A DNA stretch of 64,000 nt from Oceanospirillum sanctuarii. Its GTDB lineage: Bacteria; Pseudomonadota; Gammaproteobacteria; Pseudomonadales; Halomonadaceae. A program made the translations under genes and the position numbers. The stretch is taken from positions 641,854-705,853 of the forward strand of contig NZ_MTBA01000001.1 of assembly GCF_002150805.1 (NCBI RefSeq). The letters are read 5' to 3'. Below are positions 46,852-55,208 of the stretch, in pieces. The first letter of the stretch is position 1; each line of letters begins with the position of its first letter. The notes beneath the pieces were generated by a model that was not told the DNA's origin, did not search any database, and worked only from the letters and a program-made list of their open reading frames with translations.

Positions 46852-47502
46852 TCAGTGGATCTGAAGCTTATAGCCTGTGCCATAGAGATTCTGAATCTCC
46901 AGCAGCTCATTGAGATCAGCCTGAACAATCTTTTTACGCACCCGGCTGACCAGAACATCCAGTGAGCGGGTATTATCCGGCTCAGCTCCCCAGATCGTCT
47001 CAATCAGATCAGATCGGGGAATCGCTTTCCCCAGGTTCTGATAAAGGGCCTCCATCAGAAGAAACTCTTTTTTCGACAAGGGCACCGATTGGCTACCAAT
47101 CTGAAGGCTTTTATCACTGATCTCCAGACGATTCAGCGGTTGCTGATGACGGCGAGTTACTGCATGGATTCGGGCTAAAAGAACAGTTTTACTGACTGGT
47201 TTGATCAGAAAATCGTCAGCGCCCGAGTGCAGAGCTTCAGCTAACTGCTCGTCACGCCCACTTGAGGTGATAAACAAAATAGGAGGGGCCTGATGAACAA
47301 TCTTTTTCAGCAGTTCAAGGCCGGAAAGCCCCGGTAACTGCCAATCCAGCAGAATCAGGACAAAATCAGATAGCCTTAGTGGCGACTCAAGAAAAGCCTC
47401 AGCCGAATTAAAAGCCTCACACTGATAGCCATAGCTTTTCAGCCATTGAGCAATAATAAAGCTCTGATCCGGATCATCTTCAATTATGGCAATTCGTCGC
47501 AA
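46852..47502 (-). CDS. OmpR-family DNA-binding response regulator
   Basis: The 216-residue regulator has a receiver domain (about 1-115) with acidic pair E-D-D, phospho-acceptor Asp53 (L-L-D-W-Q-L-P-G) and Lys in K-P-V. The C-terminal winged helix (about 125-213; L-S-K-K-E-F-L-L-M-E-A-L, R-S-L-D-V-L-V-S-R-V-R-K-K, G-T-G-Y-K-L) is of the OmpR/PhoB type. No ATG is available. The TTG at 47502 is chosen because AAAAGG lies 7 bases before it and the protein then begins M-R-R-I-A-I-I-E-D-D as usual. An upstream TTG at 47529 would add 9 residues. It diverges from the Hpt-kinase-receiver genes and is the likely final DNA-binding output of that relay. Confidence 0.9.
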   Translation of the reverse strand: MRRIAIIEDDPDQSFIIAQWLKSYGYQCEAFNSAEAFLESPLRLSDFVLILLDWQLPGLSGLELLKKIVHQAPPILFITSSGRDEQLAEALHSGADDFLIKPVSKTVLLARIHAVTRRHQQPLNRLEISDKSLQIGSQSVPLSKKEFLLMEALYQNLGKAIPRSDLIETIWGAEPDNTRSLDVLVSRVRKKIVQADLNELLEIQNLYGTGYKLQIH

Positions 47503-47635
47503 AGGGATAACCTTTTGTTTTAGAAACAAAAACGGGCATATAGTATAGTTTCCCAGTCAGAACTCAATCCTACGGCAGTACGATAATTAACCAACATGAT
47601 GAATATCATGTTCGGACATAAAACAGGTCAACGAA

Positions 47636-47980
47636 ATGACACCAGAAGAGCTGCAGGCACACTTTCGACAACGCCTTGAACTGCGCATTAAGGCGTTGGA
47701 GTCTATCTTTCCGCCAAACCAGCCCCTTATCAATGAGAGCTGTCTTGGGGGACTGATTGAGTTTCTGCACAAGCTTTCTGGTGCCGCAGGACTCTACGGC
47801 TTTAACCTCTTATCAGCACATGCGAAGGAAGCTGAAAGCACGGCCCTTGACTGGCAACAAAACCTGTCTCAGGCCGGTATAAACAGACACACTCAAAATG
47901 ACGTTCAAGCCATCTTAAGCAAACATCTGAAAGACCTTCATCAGATGATGCAGTCTGAGCATCAGGCTTTTACAAAGTGA
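47636..47980 (+). CDS. Stand-alone histidine phosphotransfer (Hpt) protein
   Basis: The 114-residue helical protein has an Hpt motif F-L-H-K-L-S-G-A-A-G-L-Y-G-F, with phospho-His45. Single-domain Hpt proteins shuttle phosphate between receiver domains. The stop overlaps the kinase start (ATGA at 47977-47980), so the two are translationally coupled. It lies in a run Hpt, kinase, receiver, with an OmpR-type regulator divergent. This suggests the phosphorelay of a hybrid kinase split into separate proteins. Confidence 0.85.
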   Translation: MTPEELQAHFRQRLELRIKALESIFPPNQPLINESCLGGLIEFLHKLSGAAGLYGFNLLSAHAKEAESTALDWQQNLSQAGINRHTQNDVQAILSKHLKDLHQMMQSEHQAFTK

Positions 47981-49764
47981 AATCACTGACACTTACCAAC
48001 AAAATTCAGTTAAGTCTCGTTGCCGGCTTTTTTATTGCGGTTGGCTTTGCCGTACTGATTATCCATCTGCTGGTGGGACGGGAGATGCTGAAAGAGTTCT
48101 GGCACAGCAACCAGCATGAAGTGGAGCATATTCTTAATCATCTCGATGCTTCCTTCAAACACGATCAGCGGCTGCTTGAAAACCAGGCTCTTCAGTTAAC
48201 CCGGGATAATCAATTGTTGTCTACAGACGAGTTGATCCATGAACTGGGGCACTCATCAGGCCGTTACTATTTCTCAGAACAGCTTGTGATCACAACCGGT
48301 GGAACCGTTGTTGCTGATCTTCCCCGCAAGCCGGGGCGGCTGGGAGCTGATTACAGCCGTAAGCCCTATATCAACCATGTTATCAAAAGTCCTGCCTTCA
48401 TCAGTGAACCCATTGGTCCGCGCTCTACGAATAATCCGGTTGCGATCGACTTCCATGCCCCAATTCTTAACTCGCAGGGCGATCTGGTAGGGATTCTGAC
48501 CGCCAGAAAGCCTTTTACCACTCAGGATGTCCCCAGCTACGCATTGCATAGTGCCGGTAACCGGCATACGCACACCTTGTCATTTCTTCTGGATGGCCAA
48601 CAGCAGAAACTAATCGAGGTGATCGACAAACAGACGATTCTCAGTCCTCTGACGCAGCATCCTCAGGGGGCTCTGCTGCATAAAATTCAGAAAATGCCTG
48701 ACCAACAGGGACGGGCAAAAGATCTGTCCGGGCGGGTCTGGGTTTATACCAAGGGCTATTTCTCACCGATGGGTTGGCTGTATATCAGTCTGACCCCGGA
48801 GAAAAAGGCACTTGAGCATATCTACAAGGCGCTGATCACTTTTAGCTGTGTATTGGTGCTGGTCTTGTTATTACTGGCTGCTTTGCTGCATATCAGCATT
48901 AAAAAGCACATGACGCCGCTGCAGGATATCATCACTCAGCTTCAGGCCAGAATGCGGGAAAAGAACACCACTAAGCCTATTCTTGCCCCGGATGAGCCCG
49001 AGTTTCAGCCCTTGGTTGCCACCTTTAACGAGCTGCTCAGAGAACGTGAGCTGCAGGAAAAAAACAAGGACGAGTTTCTGGCAACCATCAGTCATGAGCT
49101 GAGAACGCCTCTCACATCTATCAAAGGCGCTTTAGCCTTTATCAAACCGGACACACCGGTTCAGGATCGTTTGCTGGATATCGCCAGTCGTAACACTGAC
49201 CGAGCGGCACTGCTAATCTCGGATCTGCTGGATTTGGCTGCCATCACCAAAGGAGAGCTAAGATTAGTTACAGATGTTTATGATCTGAGCTTTTTGATTG
49301 ATCAGGTGCTGGAAGAGATCACTCCTTATGCCGCCGAACAAAAGATCACCGTTCAATATCGTCAGCCGGATCAGTTTCTGTTGGCGAAAGTCGACCCGGA
49401 TCGCTTTAAACAGGTGCTGACCAACCTGTTGTCCAACGCGATTAAATTTTCTGATGAGGGAGGTGAGGTCTTTGTCGATCTCTCCAAGTTGGAGAGTCAG
49501 GTCAGAATCGGTGTTGCGGACCGGGGGCAGGGTATCCCCAATGCTTTCAAACCCTATATTTTCCAGCGCTTTGCTCAGGCCGAACAAGGCTATAAAAAAC
49601 AGCGGGCAGGCAGCGGTCTCGGGCTTTCGATATCCAATGAGCTGATCAAAGCCATGGGCGGTACGCTTGCATTTAACTCTATCGAAGGACAGGGCAGCTA
49701 TTTTTACTTTGAACTGGCAGAGGCCAAATCACCGGCCACTCAGGAGTTATCACATGATGCTTGA
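47977..49764 (+). CDS. Membrane sensor histidine kinase with periplasmic Cache-like sensor
   Basis: The 595-residue product has a first transmembrane helix (about 12-35) and a periplasmic region of about 240 residues with a double-Cache-like pattern (D-L-P-R-K-P-G-R-L-G-A-D-Y-S-R-K-P-Y near 110-127, then S-N/N-P-V-A-I-D). The second helix is about 281-304, with a HAMP-like linker. HisKA carries His373 in A-T-I-S-H-E-L-R-T-P-L-T-S. HATPase_c has N-L-L-S-N-A-I-K-F near 483, D-R-G-Q-G-I-P near 515 and G-S-G-L-G-L-S-I near 545. It lacks its own receiver and Hpt domains, which are encoded just downstream and upstream. The next gene starts inside its last codons. Confidence 0.92.
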   Translation: MKSLTLTNKIQLSLVAGFFIAVGFAVLIIHLLVGREMLKEFWHSNQHEVEHILNHLDASFKHDQRLLENQALQLTRDNQLLSTDELIHELGHSSGRYYFSEQLVITTGGTVVADLPRKPGRLGADYSRKPYINHVIKSPAFISEPIGPRSTNNPVAIDFHAPILNSQGDLVGILTARKPFTTQDVPSYALHSAGNRHTHTLSFLLDGQQQKLIEVIDKQTILSPLTQHPQGALLHKIQKMPDQQGRAKDLSGRVWVYTKGYFSPMGWLYISLTPEKKALEHIYKALITFSCVLVLVLLLLAALLHISIKKHMTPLQDIITQLQARMREKNTTKPILAPDEPEFQPLVATFNELLRERELQEKNKDEFLATISHELRTPLTSIKGALAFIKPDTPVQDRLLDIASRNTDRAALLISDLLDLAAITKGELRLVTDVYDLSFLIDQVLEEITPYAAEQKITVQYRQPDQFLLAKVDPDRFKQVLTNLLSNAIKFSDEGGEVFVDLSKLESQVRIGVADRGQGIPNAFKPYIFQRFAQAEQGYKKQRAGSGLGLSISNELIKAMGGTLAFNSIEGQGSYFYFELAEAKSPATQELSHDA

Positions 49765-50143
49765 TGTTCTTTGTGTCGAGGATGATCCGGATATCCGCTT
49801 CATACTGGAGTTAGTTGCAGCAGAGCAAAGCGATATCTGCTGCCGGTTTGCGGAAGATTCTGCCAGTGCCAAAAAACTGATCCAGCAGATGCCACCTCAG
49901 CTGATGTTGCTGGACAGGATGCTACCGGATCAGAATGGGCTCGATTTCCTCGCTGAGCTACAAAATGACCGTTCAATGCCTTCCATTCCCGCCATCATCA
50001 TGTCCGCGCGATTAGAAGACCTTAAAGTCAGAAGTTCTGCTCTGGCCGGGGTTATCGGTTTTATCGAAAAGCCCTTTGATGCACCACGCCTGTTTCAGCA
50101 AGTCATTCAGATCTGGCAAAACTATATGGCCCAACCCGGATAA
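49754..50143 (+). CDS. Stand-alone receiver-domain response regulator
   Basis: The open frame starts at 49667, but the ATG at 49754 (AGGAG 7 bases upstream) gives M-M-L-D-V-L-C-V-E-D-D and a 129-residue single receiver domain. Phospho-acceptor Asp54 lies in L-L-D-R-M-L-P-D-Q-N-G, and Lys in E-K-P-F is conserved. It overlaps the end of the kinase by 11 bases, so it is coupled to it. With no output domain it probably acts as a phosphate intermediate or sink between the kinase and the Hpt protein. Confidence 0.9.
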   Translation: MMLDVLCVEDDPDIRFILELVAAEQSDICCRFAEDSASAKKLIQQMPPQLMLLDRMLPDQNGLDFLAELQNDRSMPSIPAIIMSARLEDLKVRSSALAGVIGFIEKPFDAPRLFQQVIQIWQNYMAQPG

Positions 50144-50335
50144 CAGGCGGAGCGCTATGTTCTGGGGATAACAATAACGACATGGCTAACTTCATCAGCA
50201 ATGTAACATTTCAGAAACTTATTCTGTCATCTTCAATCATATAGCCTTGTTTCTACCTGAGGAGTTAAGGATAGTCCTGCTACCTTTAGCGCTTAACCTT
50301 ACAATTACCTCAGAATAAGAATTTAAAGGCCTGTT

Positions 50336-52117
50336 ATGTTCTTTTATCTTTGGATTGCCGTCGCTTTCAGCCTGCTTTCAGGTATTGCGCTGGCTCTTTG
50401 GTTGGTCAAACTTCACAGAGATCAGACACGCCTTGAACTGGATACTCCGGTTAACTATTCCGCGCTTATCAGTAGCAACGGGCAGATAACGCCTCTGGAT
50501 ACCACGTTTGCCAATGGCGAAATGACCAAAACCCAGCTGCCACTATCCCGTCCACAGCGTCATACCGTTATTTCTGAAGCTCAGATTGTGATGAGTGAGC
50601 AACAGGCTCGTTCTCTGGTGCTAAGATCGTCAGGCATTCAACCAGGCAAACTGGCGATCCGCCTTCTGCCTTTCCCCAACAATCAGGTCATGATGATTGT
50701 TAAACACTGCCAGGATGTGCAGAAAAAATCCCTGAACAGCAAAAAGAATGCCTCCAGTAATTTAATATCCGATTTAGGTCAGATCACATACCAAAGTGAG
50801 CTGGGAATGGCTCTGGTAGACAGCGACAACCGTATCATTCAGGCCAATACCAGTTTCAGTCGTATTCTGGGGCTTGAGATCGGAAAGTCTATCAGCGAGG
50901 CACTGGACTCTCCTTACGTAAGCTTTTTTGATGACCGAGGAATCCCGCTTACCTATGCTGGTTTTGCGCCGATACAGGCTCAGCTTCTGCAACACAATGT
51001 TGAACGCCAGCTGCTGGAACTAAGGGATAAAATCGGAGGCAAAAGTCGTTGGGTGCTGATTCACGCCCGTCCGGTTCAGATCAACTCCGGTCAGATTCTG
51101 ATCAGCTGCAGTGAGATAAATCTGCCCACAGATCAGATCCATTCCCATGGTACAGGTCAGCTACAGGATCTGATTAACAGCCAGTTAAAAACCGGTGTAT
51201 GGGAATGGAACTGTGAGAAAAACGAAGTTTTTTGGGACAGTAACTGTTGTGAAATGCTGGGTTATCTGCACAGTGAGGTGACCACGGATTTCATGACTGA
51301 AATCTATCAGGCCGATGACCGGCAACGTGTATTAGCCGATATTCAGCGTTGTCTCGAAGAGAAAGCTCCTTTTGTTATTCAGCAGCGCATGCGTAACGCA
51401 AAAGGGGAGTGGGTCTGGATCGAGTCCCGAGGTTGTGTTGTTGCGACCGATGCTGAAGGTCAGCCAGTTCGCATGATCGGCACCAACAGCCTGATTCAGC
51501 AACAGAAAGATGCTGAATCCGCCAATGTAAAAGCTCAGGAAGAGCAGAAGAAACAGATCCGTCAGATGGCGCACTTTGACCACCTGACAGGACTCGCCAA
51601 CCGTTCTCTGTTTGAATACCGGTTGAGACAACATATCAGAAGCCATGAATCCAAAAGCTCAGATACTAAGGCCAATGCAACTGCGCTGATCATCTTCTCA
51701 ATTCACGGTATCAAAAGCATTAATCGGGAATTTGGCCACGATACCGGTGATCTGATGCTGAAAGAGGTCTCACAACGGCTGACCCTCGCTTTGTATAATC
51801 AGGAAACCGCTGCCCGCATCGGCGGAACTCAGTTAGGTTGCATCCTGAAGCATCCTCTTGATGAGGCTGCTCTGATCGACAGGGTAGAAACCCTGCATAG
51901 TGAACTAGCGCGCCCATACGCTTACAAAGGCACTGAATTAGATATCCGTATCTATACCGGATATTGCCTGCAGACCACAGAGGCCCTGAGCGTGAAACAC
52001 TGGTTTGATCAGGTTCAGACCGCACTGGCTAACGCACTTAAGAAACCAAACCGGATTGCCGGTTGTTCTTCTGTAAAAGGCACTGTGATGAACAAGGCCG
52101 AAAGCGAGTTCTCCTAG
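50336..52117 (+). CDS. Membrane PAS-PAS protein with degenerate GGDEF domain
   Basis: The 593-residue product has an N-terminal transmembrane helix (about 3-25). A first PAS domain (about 150-260) is followed by a PAS_3-type domain with G-V-W-E-W-N near 288 and a PAC end (I-G-T-N near 382), then a GGDEF-family fold (about 410-570; H-L-T-G-L-A-N-R is kept). The active-site signature reads G-G-T-Q-L instead of G-G-D-E-F. The upstream metal-binding D-x-D segment reads F-S-I-H-G-I-K-S-I-N-R. Diguanylate cyclase activity is therefore not expected; the domain may serve as a GTP or protein binder. It may be co-regulated with the phosphorelay genes 190 bases upstream. Confidence 0.88.
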   Translation: MFFYLWIAVAFSLLSGIALALWLVKLHRDQTRLELDTPVNYSALISSNGQITPLDTTFANGEMTKTQLPLSRPQRHTVISEAQIVMSEQQARSLVLRSSGIQPGKLAIRLLPFPNNQVMMIVKHCQDVQKKSLNSKKNASSNLISDLGQITYQSELGMALVDSDNRIIQANTSFSRILGLEIGKSISEALDSPYVSFFDDRGIPLTYAGFAPIQAQLLQHNVERQLLELRDKIGGKSRWVLIHARPVQINSGQILISCSEINLPTDQIHSHGTGQLQDLINSQLKTGVWEWNCEKNEVFWDSNCCEMLGYLHSEVTTDFMTEIYQADDRQRVLADIQRCLEEKAPFVIQQRMRNAKGEWVWIESRGCVVATDAEGQPVRMIGTNSLIQQQKDAESANVKAQEEQKKQIRQMAHFDHLTGLANRSLFEYRLRQHIRSHESKSSDTKANATALIIFSIHGIKSINREFGHDTGDLMLKEVSQRLTLALYNQETAARIGGTQLGCILKHPLDEAALIDRVETLHSELARPYAYKGTELDIRIYTGYCLQTTEALSVKHWFDQVQTALANALKKPNRIAGCSSVKGTVMNKAESEFS

Positions 52118-52218
52118 TAACTTTCTGCGCACTTTTCGAATAGGCATTATTTACAGAGAACTGCATAGAACCGTTTTATACAGAAGCCCCGGTAAAAGTG
52201 TTGATCCCGATTACAGAT

Positions 52219-52270
52219 AACCTCAAACTAAGCGGCTAATGCTAACAGCCTCTTTTTTGAGGTTTTTCTT
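52219..52270 (+). terminator. Nested inverted repeat, probable terminator of the PAS-GGDEF gene
   Basis: AACCTCAAA (52219-52227) pairs with TTTGAGGTT (52256-52264), and an inner GGCT/AGCC can pair as well; TTTCTT follows. It sits just before the cobyrinate synthase start. This argues against the upstream ATG at 52239, which would lie inside the structure. Confidence 0.5.
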
Positions 52271-52289
52271 TATCGAGATTACGATTTTC

Positions 52290-53621
52290 ATGCCATCTTC
52301 CCATCCAGATTCTGCCGTTCAATGTCCGGCACTTTTCATCGCAGCACCGCATTCCGGCTGCGGTAAAACCACCATTACCGCTGCTATTGCCCGGGCTTAT
52401 CGTCTACAGGGCAAAGTGGTTCGTGTCTTTAAAACAGGCCCAGATTATCTGGACCCTCAGATTCTGAGCCAGGCCTCCGGTGAGCCGGTTGAGCAGTTGG
52501 ATATGTGGATGGCCGGTGAAGATTACTGCCAGCAGATGCTGTTTAATGCTGCCAAAGAGGCCGATCTGATTCTGGTCGAAGGGGTGATGGGGCTGTTTGA
52601 TGGCACGCCATCCAGTGCTGATCTGGCGGAACGCTTTGGGATTCCCCTGGCTCTGGTGATGGACGTAAAAGGCATGGCTCAGACTGCTGGTGCCATGGCG
52701 GTTGGCCTTGCCGGCTATCGACCTGCGTTACAGTTTGCCGGTCTTATTGCTAATGGCTGTGCCAGTGAGCGCCATCGTGAGCTGATTGAAGAAGCCTTAC
52801 CGGAAAGCTTTCCGATTCTGGCCACTCTGGCTCAGGATGAGCAGATGTCACTGCCTGAGCGTCATCTGGGACTGGTTCAGGCGGAAGAGGTGGCTGACGA
52901 GCTGGAAGTCCGGATGAACTACGGAGCATCACTGCTTAAAGGCCAGAAAATTCTGGATCTGCCAGCTGCGGTAAACTTCTACCCAACGGAAGAACAGGTG
53001 CAGGATTCCGCTCTAAAAGAAAAGCCCCTTCAGGGTAAGATGATCGCCGTAGCCAAAGATGCCGCTTTCAGCTTTATCTATGACTCCAATCTGCGCCTGC
53101 TGCAACAGTTGGGTGCCGATTACTGCTTTTTCTCGCCGCTTAAGGATACTGAACTGCCTGAGGCGGATGGTTTGTGGTTCCCCGGAGGCTATCCGGAGCT
53201 GCATGCTAAAACCCTGTCAGAGAACCTTTCACTGGCTAATCAGATCAAAGCTTTTCATCAGTCCGGCAAACCGATACTGGCGGAATGCGGAGGCTTTCTG
53301 TACTGCCTCGACACCCTGACAGATCTGGATGAGAACACCTATCCTATGTTGGGGTTGATCGGCGGAGAAGGGGCGATGCGCGGTAAGCGGGGCTGTCAGG
53401 GCATGCAAACCGCACCACTTCCAGAAGGGGATATTCGTGGTCATGCACACCACAAATCTTTGAGTCATAACACGCCTGAGCCGCTTGCTCATGGCCGCCG
53501 ACAGCGTCACCCGGCTCCGGGAGAAGCGATCTATCGGGATAAAGGACTTACCGCTACCTATCTGCACCTCTTCTTCGGGTCGAACCCGACCGCTGTCGCT
53601 AATCTGTTCAGCGGAACATAA
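52290..53621 (+). CDS. Cobyrinate a,c-diamide synthase (CobB/CbiA)
   Basis: This is an ATP- and glutamine-dependent enzyme that amidates the a and c carboxylates of cobyrinate in cobalamin synthesis. The ATG at 52290 starts M-P-S-S-H and gives 443 residues; the ATG at 52239 is rejected because it lies in a hairpin. The N-terminal P-loop is A-A-P-H-S-G-C-G-K-T-T (about 15-25). D-x-L-D-P-Q and V-E-G-V-M-G-L-F-D-G-T near 97-107 are family motifs. The C-terminal class I amidotransferase domain has the catalytic Cys in L-A-E-C-G-G-F-L-Y near 332-340. Near the C-terminus G-H-A-H-H-K-S and Y-L-H-L-F-F are the expected His segments. No other cobalamin genes or B12 riboswitch are visible nearby. Confidence 0.92.
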   Translation: MPSSHPDSAVQCPALFIAAPHSGCGKTTITAAIARAYRLQGKVVRVFKTGPDYLDPQILSQASGEPVEQLDMWMAGEDYCQQMLFNAAKEADLILVEGVMGLFDGTPSSADLAERFGIPLALVMDVKGMAQTAGAMAVGLAGYRPALQFAGLIANGCASERHRELIEEALPESFPILATLAQDEQMSLPERHLGLVQAEEVADELEVRMNYGASLLKGQKILDLPAAVNFYPTEEQVQDSALKEKPLQGKMIAVAKDAAFSFIYDSNLRLLQQLGADYCFFSPLKDTELPEADGLWFPGGYPELHAKTLSENLSLANQIKAFHQSGKPILAECGGFLYCLDTLTDLDENTYPMLGLIGGEGAMRGKRGCQGMQTAPLPEGDIRGHAHHKSLSHNTPEPLAHGRRQRHPAPGEAIYRDKGLTATYLHLFFGSNPTAVANLFSGT

Positions 53622-53645
53622 GGTATTCTTACGGAATAACACTTT

Positions 53646-53676
53646 TTTACCCATTGAAAGCTTTACCCACTGAAAG
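53646..53676 (+). repeat. Tandem 15-bp direct repeat at the 5'-nucleotidase leader
   Basis: TTTACCCATTGAAAG (53646-53660) and TTTACCCACTGAAAG (53662-53676) differ by one base and are one base apart. The second copy ends in the Shine-Dalgarno GAAAGGAA of the next gene, so the duplication may have doubled a ribosome-binding or regulatory segment. Confidence 0.75.
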
Positions 53677-53684
53677 GAATTCAG

Positions 53685-54635
53685 ATGCCATTTCCCATTG
53701 AAGATAAGCTGGTGATTGCGGTTTCCTCCAGCGCTCTGTTTGACCTGTCCGAGTCCGATCAGGTCTTTCGGGAGCAGGGGCCAGCCGCCTACAAGCAGTT
53801 TCAGGAACAGAACCTGAACAAGGTTCTGAAACGGGGCGTGGCCTTTCCTTTCATCCGGCGTTTTCTGAGCTTTAACCAGCGTTTCCCCACTGAGCAACCG
53901 GTTGAGGTTGTTTTACTGTCCCGAAACTCGCCTGCCACGGGCAAACGGGTATTTCGCTCGATTGAGCATTATGGCCTTGGAATCTCCAGAGCAGCCTTTG
54001 TCAGCGGTGCCTCGCCATTTTCCTATATTCCGGCTTTTAACGCGTCTTTGTTTCTCTCCGGCAACGAGACCGATGTTCGATCAGCGGTTGTAGCAAGCTA
54101 TCCCGCTGGCTTGGTATTGCCCTCCAAGGTGAAAGACGACAGCTCAGATTCAGAGCTGCGTATCGCTTTCGACTTTGACGGAGTTTTGGCGGATGACGAA
54201 TCAGAAGCGGTTTTCAAAGCCGATGGTCTGGAGAAGTTTCAGGAATACGAACAGCAGAACCAGAACAGGGTGCATAATCCCGGCCCTTTAGCCGACCTGT
54301 TCCGAAAACTCGCTGCCCTACAAGCTCTGGAAGAAGCGGAGCTGAGTAAAGATCCAAACTATGAGCGGGTGCTGAGAACCTCGATTATCACCGCCCGAAG
54401 CGCGCCAACCCATGAACGGGTGATAACGACGCTGGAAAGTTGGGGCGTTTCTCCCAACGAAACCTTCTTTCTGGGCGGAATGGATAAGAGCCGTATTCTT
54501 GATATTTTCAGACCGCACCTGTTCTTCGATGACCAGACCAGTCATCTCAACGCCCGAAATCTGGCGATGGTGCATGTGCCTTTTGGCGTGGCGAATGCTG
54601 CTGGGAATTCAGTTCCGCAGGCAGAGGATGTTTAG
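53685..54635 (+). CDS. Cytosolic-type 5'-nucleotidase (PF06189-like family)
   Basis: The 316-residue cytoplasmic protein has an N-terminal segment K-L-V-I-A-V-S-S-S-A-L-F-D-L near 8-21. It has a helical cap (Y-K-Q-F-Q-E-Q-N) and a HAD-like core with I-A-F-D-F-D-G-V-L-A-D-D-E near 165-177, T-A-R-S-A-P near 234-239 and a late acidic F-F-D-D-Q near 285-289. This pattern fits the 5'-nucleotidase family related to eukaryotic cN-I, which dephosphorylates nucleoside monophosphates. GAAAGGAA lies upstream. It follows the cobyrinate synthase by 63 bases and may be co-transcribed, though no functional link is evident. Confidence 0.85.
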   Translation: MPFPIEDKLVIAVSSSALFDLSESDQVFREQGPAAYKQFQEQNLNKVLKRGVAFPFIRRFLSFNQRFPTEQPVEVVLLSRNSPATGKRVFRSIEHYGLGISRAAFVSGASPFSYIPAFNASLFLSGNETDVRSAVVASYPAGLVLPSKVKDDSSDSELRIAFDFDGVLADDESEAVFKADGLEKFQEYEQQNQNRVHNPGPLADLFRKLAALQALEEAELSKDPNYERVLRTSIITARSAPTHERVITTLESWGVSPNETFFLGGMDKSRILDIFRPHLFFDDQTSHLNARNLAMVHVPFGVANAAGNSVPQAEDV

Positions 54636-54651
54636 CTTTCCCATGGGAAAG
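54636..54651. repeat. Perfect 16-bp palindrome with CCATGG core
   Basis: CTTTCCCATGGGAAAG starts on the base after the 5'-nucleotidase stop codon. Its core resembles the inner part of the palindrome at 14061-14092 (TTTTCCATGGGAAA). It could act as an mRNA-end stem or a protein-binding dyad. Confidence 0.6.
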
Positions 54652-55055
54652 TGCTTCGTCGTTCCCCTAAGAACTATCATTGGCCCTTTAACTGTCTTAC
54701 CAACTAATATGTCGTTATTTGCTAAAGCCCGATAATTTTGATCCAATAGCCGACCTTAGAAAAAAGAGCCCCAGAGAAAACAGCGCCACTCAGGAAACAA
54801 ACACTCTCTTGTTTCTGTTTTCCTGATCTTCACATTGTTCCATCCCTTCCGGAGTATTCGCCATCATGAACAACTAAGCCTGTTTACCGATTTTTATGGT
54901 GCTACAGGATTAGTGTGTCTGCTTTGGCTGATACTCGCGTTACCCTAAACTCTTCTTGCTGTTTTTTTACTGAACTGAACTGAATTGATCTAGACCTAGC
55001 TGAACTGTCTTTATCACGGTTTAGCCGTGTAAACGCTGTTGGCGAGGTCAAGTTT

Positions 55056-55087
55056 TTTAAAGGTTTGATCATTTAAAGGCTTGATCA
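55056..55087 (+). repeat. 16-bp tandem direct repeat upstream of the ABC-F gene
   Basis: TTTAAAGGTTTGATCA (55056-55071) is immediately followed by TTTAAAGGCTTGATCA (55072-55087), with one mismatch. It lies about 120 bases before the ABC-F start, where an operator or leader could be, but slippage duplication is an equal explanation. Confidence 0.75.
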
Positions 55088-55208
55088 GCGTTTTCTTTCT
55101 GTTCCGTGCCTGTATCAGTAAACCATCAAGTCCCTGTAGCCGTCTGTTTCATCGCCTTTGAGATTAACTCGTGGGCATGAATCGTTAAGATAATGCAGAG
55201 GGCTTGTT

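Larger units (their letters stand above)
54636..55208. other. 573-bp non-coding region with several short palindromes and tandem repeats
   Basis: No gene is supported. It begins with a perfect 16-bp palindrome CTTTCCCATGGGAAAG (54636-54651). It contains an imperfect terminator-like inverted repeat CAGGAAA...TTTCCTG near 54791-54825 and a CTGAA tandem tract near 54970-54986. A 16-bp tandem repeat lies at 55056-55087. The concentration of small duplications suggests a fast-changing spacer. Confidence 0.65.

Noticed and set aside
52239-52289. Upstream ATG for the cobyrinate synthase, adding 17 hydrophobic residues
   Set aside because: It lies inside an inverted repeat that probably terminates the preceding gene, lacks a ribosome-binding site, and the extra residues are not expected in a cytoplasmic enzyme.
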